7,325 nt of DNA, from assembly GCA_020850375.1 (NCBI GenBank), contig JADZET010000095.1:1-7325 (forward strand), written 5' to 3'. The notes under the pieces were generated by a model that was given only the letters and a program-made list of their open reading frames with translations, was not told where the DNA came from and did no database searches. The number at the start of each line of letters is the position of its first letter. The stretch's first letter is position 1. This stretch comes from Phycisphaeraceae bacterium (GTDB lineage: Bacteria > Planctomycetota > Phycisphaerae > Phycisphaerales > Phycisphaeraceae). The position numbers and the translations under genes were made by a program. Shown here in pieces: positions 1-6,131 of this stretch.

Positions 1-1277
1 AGCAGGTGGGGCATGTTGGCCGCCATGGCGAACATCAGCCAGGGCAGCTCCAGCAGCTCCAGCGACAGGAACGCCGCCCCCGTGGCGAAGATCAGCAGGC
101 TCGCGGTCATCGCCCGCGACAGGACCAGCGTCTGCGTCAGATTCTCCCGGCGGGCCTCGCTGATCCGCGGCCGCTTCGACGACGGTTTCTCCGCGTCCTC
201 GAGGAAGTCCTCGATCCAGTGCCCGCAGCGGTTGAGGCTGACCATCGCCGTGACCAGGATCAGGACGAAGGTCATGCCCGCCGGCACGCCGGTGTCCGCG
301 CTGATCTGAAGGTACTGGCTGTGGATCGTCCGGCCCTTGACGTCGGCGCCGTAGTTGGCCGAGTAGGTGTTCGCGTTGCGGATGCCCTGCCCGAACAACG
401 GGCTCTCCCACGTCATCCGCCAGGCCGCGCCCCAGCTCTCGAAGCGAGAGGTGGCGCTGCTGTCGCTGCGATAGTCCTTGGTGGAGATGAATCGCTCGCG
501 GATCTCCGGCCCGGCCAGCAGCGTCAGGGCCACGACCACCGCCGCGAAGATCACCGCCGCCTGCTTCCGAGGCCGGTGCTTCCAGAGCAGCCACGCCCCG
601 CCGACGATGCTCGAGAGCATCGCCCCGCGGGAGTAGCTCATCAGCACCACGTGCAGCAGGAGCAGGGCCACCGTCCACGCCGCCGCCCGCTGCCACCAGC
701 GCTCGGCCGTGATCCCGAAGGCGTACGCCAGCGGCATCGCCATGGCGAACATCAGCCCCGCCCCGTTGTTGTCCAGCCCCCCGTACCCGTGCCGGTAGAT
801 CTCCAGCCGGCCGTTGAAGATGTACAGATAATTCAGCTCATAGGCCGCGTAGCCCAGGGCCACGAGCGTCACGAGCATCATCACCCGGTAATGGCTCAGC
901 CGGTCCACCACCAGACACGTCAGCATCGCCATCAGCAGGATCTTCGCCCACTCCATGGCGTACCAGGACGAGGTCTCCGGGTCGTGGGCCGTCAGGAAGC
1001 TCCCCAGCAGCATCAGGCTGAACAGCCCCATCAGCACCAGGATCGGCGTGATCCTCGCCCGGCGGAGGATCTTGGTCGACGCCCACAGGCAGGCGACGAA
1101 GGTCATCACCGCCGCGATCATCGACCACCGCCAGTCCGACGGCAGCGACCAGCTCCAGATGTACTGCGGCCGCAACGACGCGAAGAAGTAATAGACCACC
1201 AGCCCCCAGAACGGGTGCTGCATCGATCCGATGCCCCCCACGAAGATCACCGCCAGCAGAAAGACGAACTGCTTCAT
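1..1277 (-). CDS. O-antigen ligase / O-glycosylation ligase-like membrane protein (Wzy_C family), C-terminus cut off
   Basis: This polytopic inner-membrane protein probably transfers or polymerises lipid-linked glycan at the periplasmic face. The first 425 residues are visible; the rest lies beyond base 1. It begins MKQFVFLLAV and has about 12 hydrophobic segments. Wzy_C/WaaL-type signatures are YSRGAML (residues 215-221), SRFESWGAAW (277-286), GQGIRN (296-301) and HSQYLQISADTG (319-330) in the large periplasmic loop; the Arg and His there match residues important in this family. The N-terminal part (HPFWG, then SLRPQYIW, residues 21-41) resembles exosortase-associated O-glycosylation ligases. 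A charged, presumably cytoplasmic loop spans about 350-385. ATG 1277 is the only ATG after an in-frame stop at 1326-1328, but it has no good Shine-Dalgarno, so a start at Met19 is possible. The GT-C gene lies 148 bp upstream on the same strand. Family assignment is firm; ligase versus polymerase is not decidable here. Confidence 0.88.
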   Translation of the reverse strand, partial: MKQFVFLLAVIFVGGIGSMQHPFWGLVVYYFFASLRPQYIWSWSLPSDWRWSMIAAVMTFVACLWASTKILRRARITPILVLMGLFSLMLLGSFLTAHDPETSSWYAMEWAKILLMAMLTCLVVDRLSHYRVMMLVTLVALGYAAYELNYLYIFNGRLEIYRHGYGGLDNNGAGLMFAMAMPLAYAFGITAERWWQRAAAWTVALLLLHVVLMSYSRGAMLSSIVGGAWLLWKHRPRKQAAVIFAAVVVALTLLAGPEIRERFISTKDYRSDSSATSRFESWGAAWRMTWESPLFGQGIRNANTYSANYGADVKGRTIHSQYLQISADTGVPAGMTFVLILVTAMVSLNRCGHWIEDFLEDAEKPSSKRPRISEARRENLTQTLVLSRAMTASLLIFATGAAFLSLELLELPWLMFAMAANMPHL

Positions 1278-1425
1278 GCTCGTACGGGTGCGGCCCGTGC
1301 TCCGGGGCGATGAGGTATCGGACGTTCAGCCGCGCAGCCGAACGATGGTTTCCCAGCCGTTACAGTCGGCACATTCGGCAGGGGCCTTGACCCGCCAGGG
1401 GCTTTTGGGGCTACAAAGAAGGGCC
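1278..1425 (-). other. Intergenic leader between the GT-C glycosyltransferase and the ligase gene
   Basis: This stretch separates two minus-strand genes. It holds a stem-loop (1323-1344), a 13-nt motif shared with the upstream region of the GT-C gene (1365-1377), and a direct repeat GGGGCT-TTT-GGGGCT on the plus strand near 1399-1413. I see no tRNA, no convincing sigma-70 promoter, no riboswitch I can recognise, and no hairpin plus U-tract that would end transcription of the upstream gene. Read-through from the GT-C gene into the ligase gene is therefore possible. Confidence 0.5.
1323..1344 (-). promoter_or_regulatory. Leader stem-loop upstream of the ligase gene
   Basis: In minus-strand RNA the arms CGUUCGGC and GCUGAACG pair over 8 bp with one G-U pair and a 6-nt loop. 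On the plus strand the same position would be an A-C mismatch, so the structure favours a minus-strand transcript. It sits about 45 nt 5' of the ligase start codon. No function is known. Confidence 0.4.
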
Positions 1426-2901
1426 CTAAGCGGCTTTCCTGGCTGACGTTGTCGGTAGGGGGGTGTCCTGGCCCCGGGGAGCTGTTCGGGTTGCCTCCGA
1501 GGCCTTGCTGACGCCCGCCAGAGCCGTCCCCGCCAACAGGGCCATCATCCCCGCCATCGGCAGCCGGAACCGCTCCAGGCCGACCGTCTGCGTCGCCACG
1601 GCGAAGTAGAACACCCCGCCGGCCAGCAGCACCAGCACCGCCCACCGCCTGGCCCGGGCCAATCTCACCAGCCCCCACACGGCCAGCAGAGTCAGAATCG
1701 CGTTGAGCAGCGTCCACCCCATCGCCCCGGCCGTCATCTTCCAGGCCGGCTGCGCGAGCACCTGACGGATCTTGTCCGACCAGGGCTTGTCCGTCGCCAG
1801 CAGCGTCTGACGCAGGTTCGTCGGCTGATACTCCATGCCTAACCGCCGGCAGAGCTCCCCCATCGAGTGGTCGAGCAACAGCTTGCCCTCGCTGCGAGCG
1901 AGCGTGCGCAGGTAAAGCTCCGGGTTCTGCCGGACCTCGTCGCCGGCCAGCCGCCGCATCGTCGCGAAGGTCTCCTCACCGGGCCGAGCGTTCCGTGCCA
2001 GCTCCTCGCTGAGCTCCCGCACCATGGCGGGCCAGTCATTCAACCAGTCCTTGCCTTCACGGTTCAGCCTCATGTGTGCCACCGTGTAGTACCAGGCATT
2101 GATCGTCGAAACTGTGCTGACCGTCGGCCCGAGCGAGGGGCTGACCCACGCATTGCGACAAGCCCACAGCCCGATCGGCACGCCACTCATCCCCGCCAGA
2201 ATCACCGCGACGGCCGCACGCTTGCGATTGGGTTGCTCAAGCCACCACGCCACAGCCGTCAGGGGGCCCAAAGCCACGCCGATCGGACGGGCCAGGGCGG
2301 ACAATCCCACACCTATGCCCCGCCAAGGGGCGGAGAAAAGACCCTTGCTTCCCCACGCCAGCCACAGCCCCGCCGTCATCAGTAATACGAAAAACGTCTC
2401 GGAAAGCAGTGTGTTCGGCGCGACGATCTCCACCGGATGCAGCGCCAGGATCACTCCCGCCACGAGGCCCGCGCCGGGGCTGATCCATCTCCGCCCCAGG
2501 TCCATCACCATCGCCACCGTCACCGTGCTCAGCAGACATTGCAGCACCAGCACCGCCCCCAGCGACATGCCTAAACCCAGCACGCCGGCAATCAGCAGCG
2601 GATAACCGGGCGTACGAAACAGCTCCGGGCGAAGGCTGTTCTTGTCCGCCGCCTCCAGCTCGCCGCGCTCAGCCCGGATCGTCTCGACGGCGTTGTGAAC
2701 CAGCCCATCCTCCTGCGCCTTGCCGAAGGTGTGATAACGCAGCAGGTTCTCCGCCAGCAGAACATACCGTCCCGTGTCCGGCTCATACGCCCGTTTCACG
2801 TCCACCGCCGGCCCCACAGCCCACAGCCCAAGCCGGCCGGTCAACGCCAGCGCCAGGATCAACCACATCAAATAGCGGTACGACGGACGCTTGCTGGGCA
2901 T
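1426..2901 (-). CDS. GT-C fold membrane glycosyltransferase (GT39 / ArnT-like)
   Basis: This 491-aa integral membrane protein probably moves a sugar from a polyprenyl-phosphate carrier to a lipid, glycan or protein acceptor on the outer face of the cytoplasmic membrane. After a first membrane helix (about 9-30) comes the first-loop acidic motif PDTGRY (41-46; Asp42 is the candidate catalytic Asp), then ELFRTPGYPLL (about 94-104), the hallmark of GT39/PMT_2-like proteins. Further family-like segments are SETFF (168-172), ALARPIGVALGP (202-213) and ERFRLPMAG near 443-451. About ten hydrophobic segments surround a long polar region (about 250-390). The start at 2901 is chosen because GAGGG lies 7 nt upstream. 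The reading frame stays open back to a TTG at 3030, but that 43-residue extension is polar and precedes no Shine-Dalgarno. The C-terminal tail is Ser/Thr/Arg-rich. It lies upstream of the ligase and divergent from a second GT-C gene. The sugar and acceptor are unknown. Confidence 0.85.
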   Translation of the reverse strand: MPSKRPSYRYLMWLILALALTGRLGLWAVGPAVDVKRAYEPDTGRYVLLAENLLRYHTFGKAQEDGLVHNAVETIRAERGELEAADKNSLRPELFRTPGYPLLIAGVLGLGMSLGAVLVLQCLLSTVTVAMVMDLGRRWISPGAGLVAGVILALHPVEIVAPNTLLSETFFVLLMTAGLWLAWGSKGLFSAPWRGIGVGLSALARPIGVALGPLTAVAWWLEQPNRKRAAVAVILAGMSGVPIGLWACRNAWVSPSLGPTVSTVSTINAWYYTVAHMRLNREGKDWLNDWPAMVRELSEELARNARPGEETFATMRRLAGDEVRQNPELYLRTLARSEGKLLLDHSMGELCRRLGMEYQPTNLRQTLLATDKPWSDKIRQVLAQPAWKMTAGAMGWTLLNAILTLLAVWGLVRLARARRWAVLVLLAGGVFYFAVATQTVGLERFRLPMAGMMALLAGTALAGVSKASEATRTAPRGQDTPLPTTSARKAA

Positions 2902-2908
2902 ACCACAA

Positions 2909-2913
2909 CCCTC
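2909..2913 (-). promoter_or_regulatory. Shine-Dalgarno deciding the start of the GT39-like gene
   Basis: GAGGG on the minus strand, 7 nt before ATG 2901. No comparable site precedes the upstream in-frame candidates (ATG 2955, TTG 3030), so this fixes the N-terminus as MPSKRPSYRY. Confidence 0.7.
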
Positions 2914-2920
2914 GTCATCC

Positions 2921-2937
2921 ACCCCCGGCAGGGGGGT
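2921..2937 (-). promoter_or_regulatory. Leader hairpin 5' of the GT39-like gene
   Basis: Perfect 6-bp stem ACCCCC/GGGGGT with a 5-nt loop, ending 7 nt before the Shine-Dalgarno at 2909-2913. There is no U-tract, so it is not an intrinsic terminator. It could stabilise the leader or tune translation; function is unproven. Confidence 0.4.
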
Positions 2938-3018
2938 ATGGGCTAGGGTCGGCATATTCGATGCAGCTCTTAAAGGCGTTGCATCCGTCACAGCCGGTTT
3001 TTCTTGCCATGGATTATC

Positions 3019-3043
3019 CGGACCGCTCAACCGATCGGGTCCG
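3019..3043. repeat. Inverted repeat in the divergent promoter region (operator-like)
   Basis: CGGACC at 3019-3024 and its exact reverse complement GGTCCG at 3038-3043 flank 13 nt. The palindrome CCGATCGG (3031-3038) overlaps the right arm by one base. The arrangement resembles a dimeric regulator site, but in GC-rich DNA a 6-bp repeat of this kind can occur by chance. Confidence 0.25.
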
Positions 3044-3062
3044 ATGGCCGACTGCTTAGCAG

Positions 3063-3085
3063 GCGGCGCCCTGCGCCGGCGCCGC
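3063..3085 (+). promoter_or_regulatory. Leader hairpin 5' of the second GT-C gene
   Basis: Perfect 8-bp inverted repeat GCGGCGCC / GGCGCCGC with a 7-nt loop. It ends 15 nt before the Shine-Dalgarno GGAG at 3101-3104. With an all-GC stem it should fold stably in the mRNA leader. There is no T-tract behind it. Confidence 0.45.
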
Positions 3086-3100
3086 GGTCCGCATGCCTTC

Positions 3101-3104
3101 GGAG
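3101..3104 (+). promoter_or_regulatory. Shine-Dalgarno deciding the start of the second GT-C gene
   Basis: GGAG followed by 7 nt and ATG 3112. It overrules a longer reading frame from TTG 3004, which would add 36 mostly basic residues crossing the leader hairpin. Confidence 0.75.
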
Positions 3105-3111
3105 ACGATCG

Positions 3112-4716
3112 ATGAATCGAGCCGCCTCACCGACCCTTCATGTCGAGTCTGATCAGACTCCGCGTTGGCTGGTTTTATCGGCCACTCTGGTCGTCATAGT
3201 GATCGCCGCCTACCTGCGTCTTCCAGCCCTCCAGGGCGCCGTCTCCTGGGACGAGGCGGATTACGCCTGGGCCGCCCGCCAGGGCATTCTGGCCAACGCC
3301 TGGCAGGCCGGCGAGCTCAACGCCCAGTTCCGCCACTGGCACGCCCCGCTGTCGATGTACGCCATCCACACCAGCACGTCAGTCCTCGGCGACACGCTCG
3401 CCGCCCTGCGCCTGCCCAGCCTCATCGCCAGCATCCTGTCCTGTGGCCTCTTGGTCCTGATGGTCCACGACCTGGCCACCTGTTCTCACCCCCGCAAGTG
3501 GCGTCTGGGTTTCGCCCTCGCCGCCGGCTTGGCGTTGGCCTTCGCTCCGCCGTCGATCGGCATGTCCGCCACAGCCAACCCGCACGGCTGGGCGTTGTTA
3601 TTCATCCTGCTGAACCTTTGGACCCTCTGCCGCTACCTGCGTCAGCCCACGCTCCGCCGCGCCGTCCTCGTCGGCCTGACCTGGGCGGGCCTGAGCGTGA
3701 CCATGGAGTACGGCCCGATCGTCGCCGTGATCGACCTCTTAGCCGTCGCGCTCGCCGCGCCGGACAAGCTCGGCCTGAGCCGGCGCCGGCCCTGGCTGCG
3801 CCCGCACCGCGAGATTGTCTGGGCCGCGGCCGCGGCATTCATCGGCGTGCTGATCCTCTGGCCCGCGGGCATCCTCAAGGGCCTGCTCCCCCTGAATTTC
3901 GCCTACTACATCCACTACGCCGCCGGGGGCCACCCCACCTGGTTCCGCGGCGAGCTCTACCAGCACACCCCGCGCTACGCCTACGTCTACTGGTACGCTC
4001 AGGAGTACCCCTGGCTGCTGGCGGGCCTGCTCCTTTGCGTCGTCCTGCCGTTCCTCTGGCTCTGGCGAGTGCGCACTTCGGTCGCCATCACCGTCTCGCT
4101 CTTCGCCGCCGTCATCACCCTCGCCGCCCATCGTTCGCACATCATGGGCCTGAACTACAGCCTGAACATGACCGCCTGCCTGCTGCTCGCCGGCGTCTTG
4201 GCGGCCGACGGCCTGCTCGCTCAGATGATGTCTCGCCCCGCCCGCGCCGCATGGCCCATCCGTCCGAGCGCCGTCCTCGCGATCGCACTCGCTGGCCTGT
4301 TGGTAGCAGGGGGGCGATGGCAGCCCATCCACCCCTCCGAGAACGCCGGCTACGCCCCGCTCGTGCAATCCTGTCAGACGTTGGCCCGGATCGCCGAGCC
4401 GAATCAACGCGTGCTGGCCAACGCCTCCCCGATTGTCCGCTACAGTCTCAACCTCTCCGAGGGCCGGACGGACCTGCACGTCGATCACCTCGACCCCCGC
4501 AACGAAGTCAGCGAGCACCTGGTCGAGCGTCTGCAACGCGGCGACTACGACTACGTCGTCCTCACCGCCGCTCAGAAACGCACCTTCGCCGACAGCCAGG
4601 TCGTCCAGCTCGTCGAGCGGACCTGGCAGTCGGTCTGGCCGCAGCCCGCCGACGCCCAGGCCCCCTGCGAGATCTACCGCCGGCCCGCCTCCCTGGCCGG
4701 GGTATCCCACGAATAG
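3112..4716 (+). CDS. GT-C-like membrane glycosyltransferase with C-terminal soluble domain
   Basis: This 534-aa polytopic membrane protein is probably a glycosyltransferase using a polyprenyl-phosphate sugar donor. A first membrane helix (about 18-36) is followed by SWDEADYAWA (45-54); the Asp-Glu pair (47-48) sits where GT-C enzymes carry their first-loop catalytic acidic motif. HWHAPLSMY (75-83) resembles the 'HPPLY'-like segment of ArnT/PMT_2 relatives. About ten further hydrophobic segments run to residue 402. Residues 403-534 are soluble (IAEPNQRVLANASP, then DYDYVVLT), as expected for a periplasmic C-terminal domain. The start is fixed by GGAG at 3101. It is divergent from the GT39-like gene and its sequence is clearly different, so it is not a recent duplicate. 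It meets the aminotransferase gene tail to tail with 13 bp between stops. Membrane protein and GT-C fold are likely; donor and acceptor are unknown, and a non-catalytic relative cannot be excluded. Confidence 0.78.
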   Translation: MNRAASPTLHVESDQTPRWLVLSATLVVIVIAAYLRLPALQGAVSWDEADYAWAARQGILANAWQAGELNAQFRHWHAPLSMYAIHTSTSVLGDTLAALRLPSLIASILSCGLLVLMVHDLATCSHPRKWRLGFALAAGLALAFAPPSIGMSATANPHGWALLFILLNLWTLCRYLRQPTLRRAVLVGLTWAGLSVTMEYGPIVAVIDLLAVALAAPDKLGLSRRRPWLRPHREIVWAAAAAFIGVLILWPAGILKGLLPLNFAYYIHYAAGGHPTWFRGELYQHTPRYAYVYWYAQEYPWLLAGLLLCVVLPFLWLWRVRTSVAITVSLFAAVITLAAHRSHIMGLNYSLNMTACLLLAGVLAADGLLAQMMSRPARAAWPIRPSAVLAIALAGLLVAGGRWQPIHPSENAGYAPLVQSCQTLARIAEPNQRVLANASPIVRYSLNLSEGRTDLHVDHLDPRNEVSEHLVERLQRGDYDYVVLTAAQKRTFADSQVVQLVERTWQSVWPQPADAQAPCEIYRRPASLAGVSHE

Positions 4717-4729
4717 CTGTGCTGGTTGT

Positions 4730-5968
4730 CTACCTTGCCCCGTGGGTGGACGTGAGCAAACTTCCGGGGCGCTCGAAGCAGAACTGCCCCAGGGCGTCGC
4801 ACGCATACTTGACGTCCTGCTTGTGCAGGAACGGCCCGAAGCTAAAGCGCGTCATCCCCCCCGAGCCATGCGTGCCGAAGGTCATGTGGGCCAAGGGTGC
4901 GCAGTGGATGCCCGAGCGTGTCAGGATGCCGTAGCGCTCCTCGAGCAGGTCCGACAAAGCCTGCGGCTGATCGAAGCCGTCGATGCGGACGGAGAACACC
5001 CCGCACCGGTGCTTGAGCCCCTGCGGCCCGAAGTAACGCAGCCCCGGCATCGCCCCGGTGTCGGACAGCCCCTCGATCATGGTCTTGATCAGTTCCTGCT
5101 CGTGGTGCCAGAGCTTGTCCACGCCCTGGTCGAGAACCCACCTCACGCCCTCGGACAAGCCGATGATCCCGATGGCGTTGTGCGACCCAGCCTCGAACCG
5201 ATCGGGCAGGAAGTCCGGCTGCACGTCCCGCTCGCTGACCGACCCCGTGCCCCCGAGCCGGATCGGCCGGATGTCCTTCTCCACGCCGGGCCGGATGTAA
5301 AGCCCGCCCGTGCCCAGCGGCCCGAGCAGCCCCTTGTGCCCGGGGAAGGCCAGAAGGTCGATGCAGTCCGCCTCCACGTCGATCGGCACGTGCCCGAGCG
5401 TCTGCGCGGCATCGACGAGCAAGAGCACGCCATGCTCCCGGGCGATGCGGCCGGCTTCACGTATCGGTTGGAGCGTGCCGGTGACGTTCGAGCCATGGAC
5501 CAGGGCGATCAGGCGCGTGTTGGGTTGGATGGCCTTGCGAAGATCGTCGGGGTCGATCAGACCCGTCTGCGAATCGCAGGTCAGGCGCGTCTGCTCGACG
5601 CCGAGCTGATCGACCAGGGCATTAAAGGGCCGCAACACCGAATTGTGGTCCAGCCAGGTGGTGATGATGTGGTCGCCGGCTCGGACCAGGCCGCCGATGG
5701 CCAGGTTCAGCGCGTCGGTGGTGTTGAGCGTGAAGATGACCTGCTCGGGCTTCTGAACATCCGCGCCAATCAGGCGTGCGATCCGCCGGCGGCACTCGAG
5801 CATCATCTCCCCCGCCTCCCGCGCCTCGGTATACGCCCCCCGGCCGGGACTGGCGCCGAGCTCGGTGGCATAGCGCGCCATCGCCTCGTGCACCGCCGGC
5901 GGCTTGGGGAAGCTCGTCGCCGCGTTGTCCATGTAAAGCCTGCGAGGCCCGGGCGTTGAACCTGACAC
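4730..5968 (-). CDS. Class V aminotransferase, cysteine desulfurase family
   Basis: This 412-aa, probably cytosolic PLP enzyme belongs to the cysteine desulfurase/selenocysteine lyase superfamily, whose members release sulfur or selenium from (seleno)cysteine as an enzyme-bound persulfide. Visible motifs in order: YMDNAATSFPKP (12-23), SPGRGAY (40-46), LDHNSVLRP (106-114, PLP-stacking His108), HGSNVTG (158-164), VDAAQ (185-189, Asp186 for the pyridine nitrogen), FPGHKGLLGPLGTGG (208-222, Schiff-base Lys212), PDRFEAGSHN (255-264) and RSGIHCAPLAH (351-361, Cys356 as catalytic thiol). These match the EF2568-type desulfurase family rather than housekeeping IscS, and it is somewhat longer than usual because of both tails. 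The start is GTG 5968 with GGAG 7 nt upstream. No SufU, IscU, SelD or molybdenum hydroxylase gene is adjacent in the window, so the physiological acceptor is unknown. Confidence 0.92.
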   Translation of the reverse strand: MSGSTPGPRRLYMDNAATSFPKPPAVHEAMARYATELGASPGRGAYTEAREAGEMMLECRRRIARLIGADVQKPEQVIFTLNTTDALNLAIGGLVRAGDHIITTWLDHNSVLRPFNALVDQLGVEQTRLTCDSQTGLIDPDDLRKAIQPNTRLIALVHGSNVTGTLQPIREAGRIAREHGVLLLVDAAQTLGHVPIDVEADCIDLLAFPGHKGLLGPLGTGGLYIRPGVEKDIRPIRLGGTGSVSERDVQPDFLPDRFEAGSHNAIGIIGLSEGVRWVLDQGVDKLWHHEQELIKTMIEGLSDTGAMPGLRYFGPQGLKHRCGVFSVRIDGFDQPQALSDLLEERYGILTRSGIHCAPLAHMTFGTHGSGGMTRFSFGPFLHKQDVKYACDALGQFCFERPGSLLTSTHGAR

Positions 5969-5975
5969 AAATAAT

Positions 5976-5979
5976 CTCC
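5976..5979 (-). promoter_or_regulatory. Shine-Dalgarno supporting a GTG start for the class V aminotransferase
   Basis: GGAG on the minus strand, 7 nt before GTG 5968. The only nearby ATG in frame is inside the conserved YMDNAATS motif (codon 13), which would cut into the fold, so the GTG start is well supported. Confidence 0.75.
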
Positions 5980-6023
5980 GCTAAGGATCTCGAATCACGC
6001 GAAGTTACCCACTCGGATCACGC

Positions 6024-6029
6024 ATTATA
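6024..6029 (-). promoter_or_regulatory. -10 element (TATAAT) for the class V aminotransferase gene
   Basis: A perfect TATAAT on the minus strand predicts a start of transcription near 6017 and a leader of about 50 nt before GTG 5968. The matching -35 is poor: the best candidate is TTGCGC (6049-6054) at a 19-nt spacing, overlapping the hairpin at 6044-6061. This may mean a regulated promoter or an activator, or that the hexamer is fortuitous in otherwise GC-rich DNA. Confidence 0.5.
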
Positions 6030-6043
6030 GAAGCTCTTCCATG

Positions 6044-6061
6044 CCGGGGCGCAAGCCCCGG
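6044..6061. repeat. GC hairpin with GCAA tetraloop
   Basis: CCGGGGC and GCCCCGG form a perfect 7-bp stem closed by the GNRA tetraloop GCAA in the plus-strand sense. It lies between the divergent aminotransferase and lipoprotein genes, with no T-tract on either side, so it is not a classical terminator. Such compact elements can be dispersed REP-like palindromes; one copy in this window cannot show that. Confidence 0.5.
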
Positions 6062-6096
6062 GTCGTCAACCGGTGGTCACCGCGATTTTGCCTGCT

Positions 6097-6125
6097 TTGA
6101 CACCCGCTCCCCGCCTTCTTAGCGT
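6097..6125 (+). promoter_or_regulatory. Sigma-70-like promoter for the parvulin lipoprotein, possibly giving a leaderless mRNA
   Basis: A perfect TTGACA (6097-6102) is followed by 17 nt and TAGCGT (6120-6125), which keeps the first two and last bases of TATAAT. Transcription would be expected to start about 7 nt after the -10, at or next to the A of ATG 6132. The weak -10 lowers confidence. Confidence 0.45.
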
Positions 6126-6131
6126 GATTGG

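Larger units (their letters stand above)
2902..3111. promoter_or_regulatory. Divergent intergenic region between the two GT-C genes
   Basis: These 210 bp must hold the promoters of both divergent genes, but I see no convincing sigma-70 -35/-10 pair in either direction and no clear sigma-54 site. They contain the shared 13-nt motif (2948-2960), GC hairpins next to each gene (2921-2937 and 3063-3085), an inverted repeat CGGACC-N13-GGTCCG (3019-3043) and the 8-bp palindrome CCGATCGG (3031-3038). Reading frames across this stretch encode Arg/Pro-rich peptides that look non-coding. Confidence 0.5.

Noticed and set aside
6..1313. 435-codon plus-strand open frame opposite the ligase gene
   Set aside because: Its product is rich in Arg, Gln, His and Pro without hydrophobic cores or motifs. 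The opposite strand encodes a coherent membrane protein with Wzy_C motifs over the same bases.
1384..1414. Plus-strand TTGACC...TACAAA promoter in the 1278-1425 gap
   Set aside because: Spacing is 19 nt with a poor -10, and it would drive antisense transcription into the GT39-like gene with no plus-strand gene behind it.
1278..1425. Possible cyclic-di-GMP or other riboswitch in the ligase leader
   Set aside because: An AAACCA-like stretch is present but the rest of the conserved GEMM core and paired stems could not be found.
3004..3111. Upstream extension of the second GT-C gene to TTG 3004
   Set aside because: It would translate the leader hairpin into a basic peptide and ignore the GGAG site 7 nt before ATG 3112.
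3165..4934. 589-codon plus-strand open frame overlapping the second GT-C gene
   Set aside because: It is a shifted frame of high-GC coding DNA, with Arg/Pro/His-rich low-complexity translation; the 3112-4716 frame has membrane helices, a Shine-Dalgarno and family motifs.
4433..5959. 508-codon plus-strand open frame opposite the class V aminotransferase
   Set aside because: No motifs and biased composition, while the minus strand shows an intact PLP enzyme over the same bases.
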